DNA from: Apostichopus japonicus
Lineage: Eukaryota > Echinodermata > Holothuroidea > Aspidochirotida > Stichopodidae
DNA length: 64,000 bases
Assembly (NCBI RefSeq): GCF_037975245.1
Contig: NC_092569.1
Coordinates: forward strand, 37,400,777-37,464,776
Reading direction: 5' to 3'
A program made the translations under genes and the position numbers. The notes beneath the pieces were generated by a model. The model saw only the letters and a list, made by a program, of their open reading frames with translations, made no database searches and was not told where the DNA came from. Shown in pieces: positions 34,622 through 47,999 of the stretch; the first letter of the stretch is position 1; each line of letters starts with the position of its first letter.

Positions 34622-35728
34622 ATGGCTTCTTATTCTCTCATTTCACCGGAGAGTAAGGCATATGCGCGCCTATTGCGCGAAAGAGAAAACCTTTCAGTTC
34701 GTCAAGTTGCCAAGTTAACAGGAATTTCGAAGAGTTCGGTATCAAGGATTTGCAGTAAACGTTTATTGTGGGGCGAGGCTCTACCAAGTACTCATGGAGA
34801 GGGACCGGTTCGAAAGAGGGGGCGGCCACCCAAGTTGAGCGTTCGTCAAAAGCGTGCTATTTTGAAGGAACTTAGAAAAACAAGGAGTGAGGGACAGTTT
34901 TCTGTGAGAACTCTCAGGACAAAATGTGAGTTACATACAGTGTCGGAGAGAACAATATCTCGATTTCTCAACAAGAGTGGTTATAAGTACTATCAAGCCA
35001 GAAAGAAGGGTCTCCTATTTCCCAAGGACCTGCATCAACGCTGGAAATTCGCCAGAGGAATTAAACGGTCTCGAGGTGAGGCATTCTGGACTAAAGATAT
35101 ATCTTTTTATTTTGATGCCACCGCATTTAATTATAAGAGCCACCCACGACAGCACGCAAACACTTTAAGTGGGCGTGTTTGGCGTAAGAAAAGTGAGGGA
35201 TTATCATTCGGTTGCACGGCCAAAGGGAGTAAGGTCGGGAGTGGCGGAAAAGTTGTAAGGGTGTATGCCGCCATCTCATATGGAAACGGCGTGGTGTTGG
35301 CTAAACCATACCGCAAGTTAACTGGGAAGCGTTTTTCGAAATTTATGAAAAAGGAATTCCCGGCAGTCTTCCAAAAATGTGAAGCAACCCATAACACTCC
35401 ACGGATTTTTCTTCAAGATGGCGACCCTTCTCAGAACTCAAAGAAAGCTATCAAAACACTAAGTCGCATGGATGCAACCATTTTTAAGATCCCTCCTAGG
35501 AGCCCCGACTTAAATCCAATAGAAAATATCTTCAAACTTTTGGGGGATAAACTGAAGTACGATGCCATCGAGAACAATATTGAATTTGAGACATTTCGAG
35601 CTTTCAGAAGTCGAGTTGTTACAACTCTCCTCCAGATGCCGCGTGCTATCATTGACAAAACAATCGCTTCAATGGGTAAACGAATTGATGAAATTATTCG
35701 AAGAAAAGGAGAGAGACTGAAATATTAG
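34622..35728 (+). CDS. Tc1/mariner-type DD34E transposase (U6)
   Basis: Intact 368-aa frame, identical in protein to the U2 copy. Confidence 0.95.
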   Translation: MASYSLISPESKAYARLLRERENLSVRQVAKLTGISKSSVSRICSKRLLWGEALPSTHGEGPVRKRGRPPKLSVRQKRAILKELRKTRSEGQFSVRTLRTKCELHTVSERTISRFLNKSGYKYYQARKKGLLFPKDLHQRWKFARGIKRSRGEAFWTKDISFYFDATAFNYKSHPRQHANTLSGRVWRKKSEGLSFGCTAKGSKVGSGGKVVRVYAAISYGNGVVLAKPYRKLTGKRFSKFMKKEFPAVFQKCEATHNTPRIFLQDGDPSQNSKKAIKTLSRMDATIFKIPPRSPDLNPIENIFKLLGDKLKYDAIENNIEFETFRAFRSRVVTTLLQMPRAIIDKTIASMGKRIDEIIRRKGERLKY

Positions 35729-36512
35729 TATTTTGGCTGTAATGCGCTATCCATGCTATGCTTTTATATTATGATCTGCCACATGAGGGCGGTAATCTCC
35801 CGAACTGATGGTGAACATTGTACGATTTACCAACGATGGACCCCATGTTTTTCCCAAATTTCAGCTCCAGAATACCAATATTCCGAGTTTGGAGCACACT
35901 CAGTTACAGTTCAAGTTTCTTTAAATCATCACGTTCGTGAAAATTGGACAAACATATACATAATCGCCGATATACGAACGGTTAACCATTTATTGACGAT
36001 AAAAGGCTTTGGTTAACTTGATGCTTTTAGACTATTTCAACGGTTGACCATCCATCCACATTGACATACTGTGTAGGTCAATGGTATACCGTGCTCGGGT
36101 CAAGTGTGTATCGTGGCGGTCTTTCACTAGGATGTCAGTCGATGTCAGTCGAACCTAATATTCAATAGGCACGCAATAGTTGTTAATATTTCCTCGTAAA
36201 ATTATTATAAGTCGCAATTGCTGATTAATTCGAGGAATTAGGTCGAACCTCATATTCAATAGGCACGCATCTTTCAGCGAATAAAGCGAATAATTTCACC
36301 AGAAAAAACATAATATTTTCGATTCGTTCTTTCCTTTATTTCGTATGTATCTTATACTGGTTTCTTACTGATGTATCACATTATATGTCCTAATATATAT
36401 ACATATTACCCTTACTTCCGTGTGAGAGGAAATTAGTAATAAATGATAGCATGATTTTAACAGAAATTCTCGAGTTTTTCTTTATAAACTCTCAGTTTAG
36501 TGACGGTGGAAC

Positions 36513-36652
36513 CCCCTCCCCTCCCCTCCCCTCCCCTCCCCTCCCCTCCCCTCCCCTCCCCTCCCCTCCCCTCCCCTCCCCTCCCCTCCCCTCCCCTCCC
36601 CTCCCCTCCCCTCCCCTCCCCTCCCCTCCCCTCCCCTCCCCTCCCCTCCCCT
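36513..36652 (+). repeat. (CCCCT)n array, 28 copies (U6)
   Basis: Longest array in the window. Confidence 0.95.
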
Positions 36653-36998
36653 TCCCCCTCCGTTCCCCCTCCTTTCCCCTCCCCTCCTCTCCGTTCCCCC
36701 TCCGTTCCCCTCCCCTCCCCCTCCGTCCCCCTCCCCTCCGTTCCCCCTCCGTTCCCCCTCCGTTCCCCCTCCGTTCCCCTCCCCTCCCCCTCCCCTCCGT
36801 TCCCCCTCCGTTCCCCTCCCCTCCCCTCCCCATTCCCCTCTCCCCCTCCCCTTCCTATCCCCACCCCTTTCCCTCTCCCACCCCTCCCTCAACTCATTCC
36901 CCTCCCACACCTCCCACTCCCTGTCACTACCACACCCCTCCCAACGCTACTCGACGACGTAGTTTGAATAATAGTGTAACCAAATATGGAGGGTTGGA

Positions 36999-38670
36999 TT
37001 AAGTTAGAATAAACTTGGCAAAACATGGTCCACATGGGGGGACATCAACCTGTTCGTTGGCTTGGATTTGCGAGCGGAAGGTAAAATATCGCCATCGAAC
37101 CGTCATCATCTCCGTTTCTCTTTCTTCAATTTGGCCCCCCTTTATGTATATCAGTGGATTCTTGCCAGTTGCGAACACTGGTGTTGAACCACTAAGGACA
37201 AAATCTTGCGAGAAGTGTGTTTTTGGAGCGGGTAGATGTACCATTTGACCTTCTAATAGAAGCAGGAGGTCATGCCACGGCATAATCTGCGGACTCCATC
37301 TGAAGTCATTTAGGAAAATGACTTCAGCTTTCTCAGCACCAACCCATGCGAAGCTCGTTGAAGCGGGATTGGAAAAGACTTTGAAGATTTGGGTCAGAGG
37401 CGCCAGAATAAACGTTTTGCCGCAATTCGCGGGACCAGTTATAAAGATGTTCCGGTATTTACCCCGGCCCTTCTCGAGGACGTCGACAACAGCTCGTTTA
37501 AATGTACCGGCGGGAATATCATTCCGGCGCAGAATGTCTTCCGCGATTGTGGACCATAGCCCGTTGCAGCCAGGTACACAGGGTTGACCTTTAAAGGAGT
37601 CCAAGATTTCCGGACGAGATTTCTTTCCTCGCTCCAGCTTACTCTCGGCGTCGTGTAGTTCCCACGCGACCTATCGAAAAAAGACCTTTATATAGTGACA
37701 AATATAGTGAATTCGAGGAATTAGGTCGAACCTAATATTCAATAGGCACGCAATAGTTGCGTGCCCTCCCCCTCCCCCTCCCCGTTCCCCTCCCCCTCCC
37801 CTCCCCTTCCTATACCCACCCGTTTCCCTCTCCCACCCCTCCCTCAACTCATTCCCCTCCCACACCTCCCACTCCCTGTCACTACCACACCCCTCCCAAC
37901 GCTACTCTACCACGATCCTTACCCACAACTTCATCACGCACGATCCCCCACCACCAGACCATGGCATGGTGAATGATTTATACCGTATATTCAAAATGTT
38001 GGGACAATGTATTTATGAATTATTGGAAAATGGATTTGCGTACCTCGATCGCTTCCGCGACACACTTTTGTCCCCGATTCACCACAAATTCAGCCAAGTC
38101 GGTTTTCCCCTCTCGTTTCTGCATTTCGGCCAAAGCCAGCAGTTCTGTCCGGGTCTTTATGTTCCGCTGAACCACCATCTGGGACACATCGAACGCGCTA
38201 AGCCGTTTGCGCTTTTTTAGTGGCGCACGTGCTGATCGTTCCCCCGATGCCTGGAGGACCCTAGAGGTACTGGCCGATGTTGTAGCTGGTGGGCTGGCCC
38301 CCAGGTCCGGGTGACCTGGGCTTTGCAGGACGCCAGCGTCCTCTTTAACAACGTACTGCCATGCCGTGTAGTAATTAGCATGGGTTGAAGAGAAATGCAC
38401 CACAATTCCATGCTGGTTTTCTAACAGACTCTTAACTCTTAACCATCGACGTGGCCGATCAAGCTTTACCGCTATGTGATAGTGTTTGCCGCCATCTTGA
38501 TGGGTTTCTTGACAACATACCCATTGGATGATATGTGCCCCTACCGACTCGAACGAACTTCGTACCTGTTCTGCGAAATTTTCACGCGAAGCACATAGAG
38601 TTTCATCGGCTTGGCTATATGTTATCAAATATACCATCCGAACTTGACGTACTCCTAATGTATCAGCCAT
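36999..38670 (-). CDS. Rep-like HUH-SF3 protein, two exons (U7)
   Basis: Exon 1 is 38670-38044 and exon 2 is 37670-36999. Protein identical to U1. Confidence 0.87.
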
Positions 38671-39197
38671 GATGTTGGATAATACCTGCAATACTGAAAT
38701 CTCCCGGTCCTATGTTATGAATTCTATATTAGCCTATATCTATGCATATATATGTGTGTATATAGGACTTGCTGATATCATGTGGTGATCTTTATATGTC
38801 TGGTTGCATTTACACATGACGTGTTCATCTGTCTAATAGCTAACAATTGGCCCTGAATCTCATTTACCAAATTTGGGTATTTACTGACGTGTTATACTGT
38901 CAGTGGCTGGATTATAGGTTTGAAGGTGTAAGATCTTCCTGTTGTGATGAAACGGCTGATGATGCAAGCTTATAAAATCATTCTATGAACCCTTTCCCTG
39001 GGTGGGTATTGCGACTGTCAGATGTTCTCTCACGCAGTCACGTGGTGTTGATCTACGTAGATATACGTACCGTACTGTTTCTCTCTATATGTACAATCCG
39101 AGTTTATCGAGTCGAGTGCGCCCTCCAACGTATGCTATGCACATGCGCATATGCACATGCGCCTACAATCATCTGGGCTGTTAACTAATACTGATCG

Positions 39198-39261
<64 letters not shown>

Positions 39262-39356
39262 TATATATACTATATATACTATATAACAATGTACTATTCC
39301 TACAATGTCTAATGCCCAGTAGTAAATCCTTATGGTCCTATACTTATACACAGGCT

Positions 39357-39528
39357 TTCAGATCAATCTTCGACAAAAATAGATGGGACACCCCACTCCC
39401 CGTATCAATGTTGCAGTTTCTGAGCGCTTTTGGCTACAACATTGAACGGGGGGAAGGGGGTGCGCTTAAGCCAATATCGCTCGTTGTTGCTCATACTGTC
39501 CTATCATTTTTGTCGAAGATTGTCTGAA
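39357..39528. mobile_element. Fold-back element with T insertion in left terminal repeat (U7)
   Basis: Same insertion as U6, at 39363. Confidence 0.7.
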
Positions 39529-40325
39529 TGGCTGTACAACGGTTCATTGGGGTATATATCGAGGTCTAAGCTGCCCCAAGCGTTGCGCGATAGCAATAGT
39601 TGTTAATATTTCCTCGTAAAATTATTATAAGTTGCAATTGCTGATTAATTCGAGGAATTAGGTCGAACCTCATATTCAATAGGCACGCATCTTTCAGCGA
39701 ATAAAGCGAATAATTTCACAAGAAAAACATAATATTTTCGATCCGTTTCTTTCATTTATTTCGTATGTATCTTATACTGGTTTCTTACTGATGTTTCACA
39801 TTATATGTCCTAATATATATACATATTACACTTAATTCCGTGTGAGAGGAAAATAGTAAATAGATGATAGCATGATTTTAACATAAATTCTTGAGTTTTT
39901 CTTTATAAACTCTCAGGATAAGAAAGAAGAATAATGTTAATTAGTGTCCGGTGTAAATGTTATTGTTGGGTGTGGGCTGGGTGGGTTGGGGGGGGGGGCG
40001 CTTTAGGCAAGTAGGGTTTCACAATTTCAATGTGCTGCAATACAATAGCCCCAGAAAATTATGTCAGAAAGTTTAAGTGTATATATAGGTTGCCAGGGCA
40101 ACCCTGGGCAGGAAGCAACTTGTGGATGTACAATGACGGATTTCTAAATTGAGGTGTCAATACTATTGTTTAGCTTCTAAACAACGGAAAGCCGCCCATT
40201 GTATGATGCATGTAAGCCTTTAATACATCGGTTAGTGGTGTAATAATTCTCCAAAGTGTTAGTTTATAGACATATAGCCTCATTGCTACACACGAAACAT
40301 CTACAACAACGACACCATTTCAAAA

Positions 40326-41432
40326 ATGGCTTCTTATTCTCTCATTTCACCGGAGAGTAAGGCATATGCGCGCCTATTGCGCGAAAGAGAAAACCTTTCA
40401 GTTCGTCAAGTTGCCAAGTTAACAGGAATTTCGAAGAGTTCGGTATCAAGGATTTGCAGTAAACGTTTATTGTGGGGCGAGGCTCTACCAAGTACTCATG
40501 GAGAGGGACCGGTTCGAAAGAGGGGGCGGCCACCCAAGTTGAGCGTTCGTCAAAAGCGTGCTATTTTGAAGGAACTTAGAAAAACAAGGAGTGAGGGACA
40601 GTTTTCTGTGAGAACTCTCAGGACAAAATGTGAGTTACATACAGTGTCGGAGAGAACAATATCTCGATTTCTCAACAAGAGTGGTTATAAGTACTATCAA
40701 GCCAGAAAGAAGGGTCTCCTATTTCCCAAGGACCTGCATCAACGCTGGAAATTCGCCAGAGGAATTAAACGGTCTCGAGGTGAGGCATTCTGGACTAAAG
40801 ATATATCTTTTTATTTTGATGCCACCGCATTTAATTATAAGAGCCACCCACGACAGCACGCAAACACTTTAAGTGGGCGTGTTTGGCGTAAGAAAAGTGA
40901 GGGATTATCATTCGGTTGCACGGCCAAAGGGAGTAAGGTCGGGAGTGGCGGAAAAGTTGTAAGGGTGTATGCCGCCATCTCATATGGAAACGGCGTGGTG
41001 TTGGCTAAACCATACCGCAAGTTAACTGGGAAGCGTTTTTCGAAATTTATGAAAAAGGAATTCCCGGCAGTCTTCCAAAAATGTGAAGCAACCCATAACA
41101 CTCCACGGATTTTTCTTCAAGATGGCGACCCTTCTCAGAACTCAAAGAAAGCTATCAAAACACTAAGTCGCATGGATGCAACCATTTTTAAGATCCCTCC
41201 TAGGAGCCCCGACTTAAATCCAATAGAAAATATCTTCAAACTTTTGGGGGATAAACTGAAGTACGATGCCATCGAGAACAATATTGAATTTGAGACATTT
41301 CGAGCTTTCAGAAGTCGAGTTGTTACAACTCTCCTCCAGATGCCGCGTGCTATCATTGACAAAACAATCGCTTCAATGGGTAAACGAATTGATGAAATTA
41401 TTCGAAGAAAAGGAGAGAGACTGAAATATTAG
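40326..41432 (+). CDS. Tc1/mariner-type DD34E transposase (U7)
   Basis: Intact 368-aa frame, identical in protein to the U2 copy. Confidence 0.95.
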   Translation: MASYSLISPESKAYARLLRERENLSVRQVAKLTGISKSSVSRICSKRLLWGEALPSTHGEGPVRKRGRPPKLSVRQKRAILKELRKTRSEGQFSVRTLRTKCELHTVSERTISRFLNKSGYKYYQARKKGLLFPKDLHQRWKFARGIKRSRGEAFWTKDISFYFDATAFNYKSHPRQHANTLSGRVWRKKSEGLSFGCTAKGSKVGSGGKVVRVYAAISYGNGVVLAKPYRKLTGKRFSKFMKKEFPAVFQKCEATHNTPRIFLQDGDPSQNSKKAIKTLSRMDATIFKIPPRSPDLNPIENIFKLLGDKLKYDAIENNIEFETFRAFRSRVVTTLLQMPRAIIDKTIASMGKRIDEIIRRKGERLKY

Positions 41433-42216
41433 TATTTTGGCTGTAATGCGCTATCCATGCTATGCTTTTATATTATGATCTGCCACATGAGGGCGGTAAT
41501 CTCCCGAACTGATGGTGAACATTGTACGATTTACCAACGATGGACCCCATGTTTTTCCCAAATTTCAGCTCCAGAATACCAATATTCCGAGTTTGGAGCA
41601 CACTCAGTTACAGTTCAAGTTTCTTTAAATCATCACGTTCGTGAAAATTGGACAAACATATACATAATCGCCGATATACGAACGGTTAACCATTTATTGA
41701 CGATAAAAGGCTTTGGTTAACTTGATGCTTTTAGACTATTTCAACGGTTGACCATCCATCCACATTGACATACTGTGTAGGTCAATGGTATACCGTGCTC
41801 GGGTCAAGTGTGTATCGTGGCGGTCTTTCACTAGGATGTCAGTCGATGTCAGTCGAACCTAATATTCAATAGGCACGCAATAGTTGTTAATATTTCCTCG
41901 TAAAATTATTATAAGTCGCAATTGCTGATTAATTCGAGGAATTAGGTCGAACCTCATATTCAATAGGCACGCATCTTTCAGCGAATAAAGCGAATAATTT
42001 CACCAGAAAAAACATAATATTTTCGATTCGTTCTTTCCTTTATTTCGTATGTATCTTATACTGGTTTCTTACTGATGTATCACATTATATGTCCTAATAT
42101 ATATACATATTACCCTTACTTCCGTGTGAGAGGAAATTAGTAATAAATGATAGCATGATTTTAACAGAAATTCTCGAGTTTTTCTTTATAAACTCTCAGT
42201 TTAGTGACGGTGGAAC

Positions 42217-42336
42217 CCCCTCCCCTCCCCTCCCCTCCCCTCCCCTCCCCTCCCCTCCCCTCCCCTCCCCTCCCCTCCCCTCCCCTCCCCTCCCCTCCCC
42301 TCCCCTCCCCTCCCCTCCCCTCCCCTCCCCTCCCCT
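42217..42336 (+). repeat. (CCCCT)n array, 24 copies (U7)
   Basis: Uninterrupted; four copies shorter than its sister unit U6. Confidence 0.95.
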
Positions 42337-42682
42337 TCCCCCTCCGTTCCCCCTCCTTTCCCCTCCCCTCCTCTCCGTTCCCCCTCCGTTCCCCTCCCCT
42401 CCCCCTCCGTCCCCCTCCCCTCCGTTCCCCCTCCGTTCCCCCTCCGTTCCCCCTCCGTTCCCCTCCCCTCCCCCTCCCCTCCGTTCCCCCTCCGTTCCCC
42501 TCCCCTCCCCTCCCCATTCCCCTCTCCCCCTCCCCTTCCTATCCCCACCCCTTTCCCTCTCCCACCCCTCCCTCAACTCATTCCCCTCCCACACCTCCCA
42601 CTCCCTGTCACTACCACACCCCTCCCAACGCTACTCGACGACGTAGTTTGAATAATAGTGTAACCAAATATGGAGGGTTGGA

Positions 42683-44354
42683 TTAAGTTAGAATAAACTT
42701 GGCAAAACATGGTCCACATGGGGGGACATCAACCTGTTCGTTGGCTTGGATTTGCGAGCGGAAGGTAAAATATCGCCATCGAACCGTCATCATCTCCGTT
42801 TCTCTTTCTTCAATTTGGCCCCCCTTTATGTATATCAGTGGATTCTTGCCAGTTGCGAACACTGGTGTTGAACCACTAAGGACAAAATCTTGCGAGAAGT
42901 GTGTTTTTGGAGCGGGTAGATGTACCATTTGACCTTCTAATAGAAGCAGGAGGTCATGCCACGGCATAATCTGCGGACTCCATCTGAAGTCATTTAGGAA
43001 AATGACTTCAGCTTTCTCAGCACCAACCCATGCGAAGCTCGTTGAAGCGGGATTGGAAAAGACTTTGAAGATTTGGGTCAGAGGCGCCAGAATAAACGTT
43101 TTGCCGCAATTCGCGGGACCAGTTATAAAGATGTTCCGGTATTTACCCCGGCCCTTCTCGAGGACGTCGACAACAGCTCGTTTAAATGTACCGGCGGGAA
43201 TATCATTCCGGCGCAGAATGTCTTCCGCGATTGTGGACCATAGCCCGTTGCAGCCAGGTACACAGGGTTGACCTTTAAAGGAGTCCAAGATTTCCGGACG
43301 AGATTTCTTTCCTCGCTCCAGCTTACTCTCGGCGTCGTGTAGTTCCCACGCGACCTATCGAAAAAAGACCTTTATATAGTGACAAATATAGTGAATTCGA
43401 GGAATTAGGTCGAACCTAATATTCAATAGGCACGCAATAGTTGCGTGCCCTCCCCCTCCCCCTCCCCGTTCCCCTCCCCCTCCCCTCCCCTTCCTATACC
43501 CACCCGTTTCCCTCTCCCACCCCTCCCTCAACTCATTCCCCTCCCACACCTCCCACTCCCTGTCACTACCACACCCCTCCCAACGCTACTCTACCACGAT
43601 CCTTACCCACAACTTCATCACGCACGATCCCCCACCACCAGACCATGGCATGGTGAATGATTTATACCGTATATTCAAAATGTTGGGACAATGTATTTAT
43701 GAATTATTGGAAAATGGATTTGCGTACCTCGATCGCTTCCGCGACACACTTTTGTCCCCGATTCACCACAAATTCAGCCAAGTCGGTTTTCCCCTCTCGT
43801 TTCTGCATTTCGGCCAAAGCCAGCAGTTCTGTCCGGGTCTTTATGTTCCGCTGAACCACCATCTGGGACACATCGAACGCGCTAAGCCGTTTGCGCTTTT
43901 TTAGTGGCGCACGTGCTGATCGTTCCCCCGATGCCTGGAGGACCCTAGAGGTACTGGCCGATGTTGTAGCTGGTGGGCTGGCCCCCAGGTCCGGGTGACC
44001 TGGGCTTTGCAGGACGCCAGCGTCCTCTTTAACAACGTACTGCCATGCCGTGTAGTAATTAGCATGGGTTGAAGAGAAATGCACCACAATTCCATGCTGG
44101 TTTTCTAACAGACTCTTAACTCTTAACCATCGACGTGGCCGATCAAGCTTTACCGCTATGTGATAGTGTTTGCCGCCATCTTGATGGGTTTCTTGACAAC
44201 ATACCCATTGGATGATATGTGCCCCTACCGACTCGAACGAACTTCGTACCTGTTCTGCGAAATTTTCACGCGAAGCACATAGAGTTTCATCGGCTTGGCT
44301 ATATGTTATCAAATATACCATCCGAACTTGACGTACTCCTAATGTATCAGCCAT
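42683..44354 (-). CDS. Rep-like HUH-SF3 protein, two exons (U8)
   Basis: Exon 1 is 44354-43728 and exon 2 is 43354-42683. Protein identical to U1. Confidence 0.87.
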
Positions 44355-44888
44355 GATGTTGGATAATACCTGCAATACTGAAATCTCCCGGTCCTATGTT
44401 ATGAATTCTATATTAGCCTATATCTATGCATATATATGTGTGTATATAGGACTTGCTGATATCATGTGGTGATCTTTATATGTCTGGTTGCATTTACACA
44501 TGACGTGTTCATCTGTCTAATAGCTAACAATTGGCCCTGAATCTCATTTACCAAATTTGGGTATTTACTGACGTGTTATACTGTCAGTGGCTGGATTATA
44601 GGTTTGAAGGTGTAAGATCTTCCTGTTGTGATGAAACGGCTGATGATGCAAGCTTATAAAATCATTCTATGAACCCTTTCCCTGGGTGGGTATTGCGACT
44701 GTCAGATGTTCTCTCACGCAGTCACGTGGTGTTGATCTACGTAGATATACGTACCGTACTGTTTCTCTATATATGTACAATCCGAGTTTATCGAGTCGAG
44801 TGCGCCCTCCAACGTATGCTATGCACATGCGCATATGCACATGCGCCTACAATCATCTGGGCTGTTAACTAATACTGATCGAAATTAT

Positions 44889-44948
<60 letters not shown>

Positions 44949-45043
44949 TATATATACTATATATACTATATAACAATGTACTATTCCTACAATGTCTAAT
45001 GCCCAGTAGTAAATCCTTATGGTCCTATACTTATACACAGGCT

Positions 45044-45214
45044 TTCAGACAATCTTCGACAAAAATAGATGGGACACCCCACTCCCCGTATCAATGTTGC
45101 AGTTTCTGAGCGCTTTTGGCTACAACATTGAACGGGGGGAAGGGGGTGCGCTTAAGCCAATATCGCTCGTTGTTGCTCATACTGTCCTATCATTTTTGTC
45201 GAAGATTGTCTGAA
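45044..45214. mobile_element. Fold-back element (U8)
   Basis: Matches the reference copy. Confidence 0.7.
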
Positions 45215-46013
45215 TGGCTGTACAACGGTTCATTGGGGTATATATCGAGGTCTAAGCTGCCCCAAGCGTTGCGCGATAGCAATAGTTGTTAATATTTCCT
45301 CGTAAAATTATTATAAGTTGCAATTGCTGATTAATTCGAGGAATTAGGTCGAACCTCATATTCAATAGGCACGCATCTTTCAGCGAATAAAGCGAATAAT
45401 TTCACAAGAAAAACATAATATTTTCGATCCGTTTCTTTCATTTATTTCGTATGTATCTTATACTGGTTTCTTACTGATGTTTCACATTATATGTCCTAAT
45501 ATATATACATATTACACTTAATTCCGTGTGAGAGGAAAATAGTAAATAGATGATAGCATGATTTTAACATAAATTCTTGAGTTTTTCTTTATAAACTCTC
45601 AGGATAAGAAAGAAGAATAATGTTAATTAGTGTCCGGTGTAAATGTTATTGTTGGGTGTGGGCTGGGTGGGTTGGGGGGGGGGGGGCGCTTTAGGCAAGT
45701 AGGGTTTCACAATTTCAATGTGCTGCAATACAATAGCCCCAGAAAATTATGTCAGAAAGTTTAAGTGTATATATAGGTTGCCAGGGCAACCCTGGGCAGG
45801 AAGCAACTTGTGGATGTACAATGACGGATTTCTAAATTGAGGTGTCAATACTATTGTTTAGCTTCTAAACAACGGAAAGCCGCCCATTGTATGATGCATG
45901 TAAGCCTTTAATACATCGGTTAGTGGTGTAATAATTCTCCAAAGTGTTAGTTTATAGACATATAGCCTCATTGCTACACACGAAACATCTACAACAACGA
46001 CACCATTTCAAAA

Positions 46014-47120
46014 ATGGCTTCTTATTCTCTCATTTCACCGGAGAGTAAGGCATATGCGCGCCTATTGCGCGAAAGAGAAAACCTTTCAGTTCGTCAAGTT
46101 GCCAAGTTAACAGGAATTTCGAAGAGTTCGGTATCAAGGATTTGCAGTAAACGTTTATTGTGGGGCGAGGCTCTACCAAGTACTCATGGAGAGGGACCGG
46201 TTCGAAAGAGGGGGCGGCCACCCAAGTTGAGCGTTCGTCAAAAGCGTGCTATTTTGAAGGAACTTAGAAAAACAAGGAGTGAGGGACAGTTTTCTGTGAG
46301 AACTCTCAGGACAAAATGTGAGTTACATACAGTGTCGGAGAGAACAATATCTCGATTTCTCAACAAGAGTGGTTATAAGTACTATCAAGCCAGAAAGAAG
46401 GGTCTCCTATTTCCCAAGGACCTGCATCAACGCTGGAAATTCGCCAGAGGAATTAAACGGTCTCGAGGTGAGGCATTCTGGACTAAAGATATATCTTTTT
46501 ATTTTGATGCCACCGCATTTAATTATAAGAGCCACCCACGACAGCACGCAAACACTTTAAGTGGGCGTGTTTGGCGTAAGAAAAGTGAGGGATTATCATT
46601 CGGTTGCACGGCCAAAGGGAGTAAGGTCGGGAGTGGCGGAAAAGTTGTAAGGGTGTATGCCGCCATCTCATATGGAAACGGCGTGGTGTTGGCTAAACCA
46701 TACCGCAAGTTAACTGGGAAGCGTTTTTCGAAATTTATGAAAAAGGAATTCCCGGCAGTCTTCCAAAAATGTGAAGCAACCCATAACACTCCACGGATTT
46801 TTCTTCAAGATGGCGACCCTTCTCAGAACTCAAAGAAAGCTATCAAAACACTAAGTCGCATGGATGCAACCATTTTTAAGATCCCTCCTAGGAGCCCCGA
46901 CTTAAATCCAATAGAAAATATCTTCAAACTTTTGGGGGATAAACTGAAGTACGATGCCATCGAGAACAATATTGAATTTGAGACATTTCGAGCTTTCAGA
47001 AGTCGAGTTGTTACAACTCTCCTCCAGATGCCGCGTGCTATCATTGACAAAACAATCGCTTCAATGGGTAAACGAATTGATGAAATTATTCGAAGAAAAG
47101 GAGAGAGACTGAAATATTAG
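46014..47120 (+). CDS. Tc1/mariner-type DD34E transposase (U8)
   Basis: Intact 368-aa frame, identical in protein to the U2 copy. Confidence 0.95.
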   Translation: MASYSLISPESKAYARLLRERENLSVRQVAKLTGISKSSVSRICSKRLLWGEALPSTHGEGPVRKRGRPPKLSVRQKRAILKELRKTRSEGQFSVRTLRTKCELHTVSERTISRFLNKSGYKYYQARKKGLLFPKDLHQRWKFARGIKRSRGEAFWTKDISFYFDATAFNYKSHPRQHANTLSGRVWRKKSEGLSFGCTAKGSKVGSGGKVVRVYAAISYGNGVVLAKPYRKLTGKRFSKFMKKEFPAVFQKCEATHNTPRIFLQDGDPSQNSKKAIKTLSRMDATIFKIPPRSPDLNPIENIFKLLGDKLKYDAIENNIEFETFRAFRSRVVTTLLQMPRAIIDKTIASMGKRIDEIIRRKGERLKY

Positions 47121-47904
47121 TATTTTGGCTGTAATGCGCTATCCATGCTATGCTTTTATATTATGATCTGCCACATGAGGGCGGTAATCTCCCGAACTGA
47201 TGGTGAACATTGTACGATTTACCAACGATGGACCCCATGTTTTTCCCAAATTTCAGCTCCAGAATACCAATATTCCGAGTTTGGAGCACACTCAGTTACA
47301 GTTCAAGTTTCTTTAAATCATCACGTTCGTGAAAATTGGACAAACATATACATAATCGCCGATATACGAACGGTTAACCATTTATTGACGATAAAAGGCT
47401 TTGGTTAACTTGATGCTTTTAGACTATTTCAACGGTTGACCATCCATCCACATTGACATACTGTGTAGGTCAATGGTATACCGTGCTCGGGTCAAGTGTG
47501 TATCGTGGCGGTCTTTCACTAGGATGTCAGTCGATGTCAGTCGAACCTAATATTCAATAGGCACGCAATAGTTGTTAATATTTCCTCGTAAAATTATTAT
47601 AAGTCGCAATTGCTGATTAATTCGAGGAATTAGGTCGAACCTCATATTCAATAGGCACGCATCTTTCAGCGAATAAAGCGAATAATTTCACCAGAAAAAA
47701 CATAATATTTTCGATTCGTTCTTTCCTTTATTTCGTATGTATCTTATACTGGTTTCTTACTGATGTATCACATTATATGTCCTAATATATATACATATTA
47801 CCCTTACTTCCGTGTGAGAGGAAATTAGTAATAAATGATAGCATGATTTTAACAGAAATTCTCGAGTTTTTCTTTATAAACTCTCAGTTTAGTGACGGTG
47901 GAAC

Positions 47905-47999
47905 CCCCTCCCCTCCCCTCCCCTCCCCTCCCCTCCCCTCCCCTCCCCTCCCCTCCCCTCCCCTCCCCTCCCCTCCCCTCCCCTCCCCTCCCCTCCCCT
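47905..47999 (+). repeat. (CCCCT)n array, 19 copies (U8)
   Basis: Uninterrupted. Confidence 0.95.

Larger units (their letters stand above)
31294..36998. repeat. Tandem unit U6 (5705 bp)
   Basis: Both genes are intact. It shares an A-to-C change (33380) and a T insertion in the fold-back element (33659) with U7 only. A private A-to-T change lies at 34160 in the left direct repeat. Its (CCCCT)n array is the longest, at 28 copies. Confidence 0.95.
36999..42682. repeat. Tandem unit U7 (5684 bp)
   Basis: Both genes are intact. It carries the same two derived variants as U6 (at 39085 and 39363), marking it as the sister copy of its neighbour. Confidence 0.95.
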
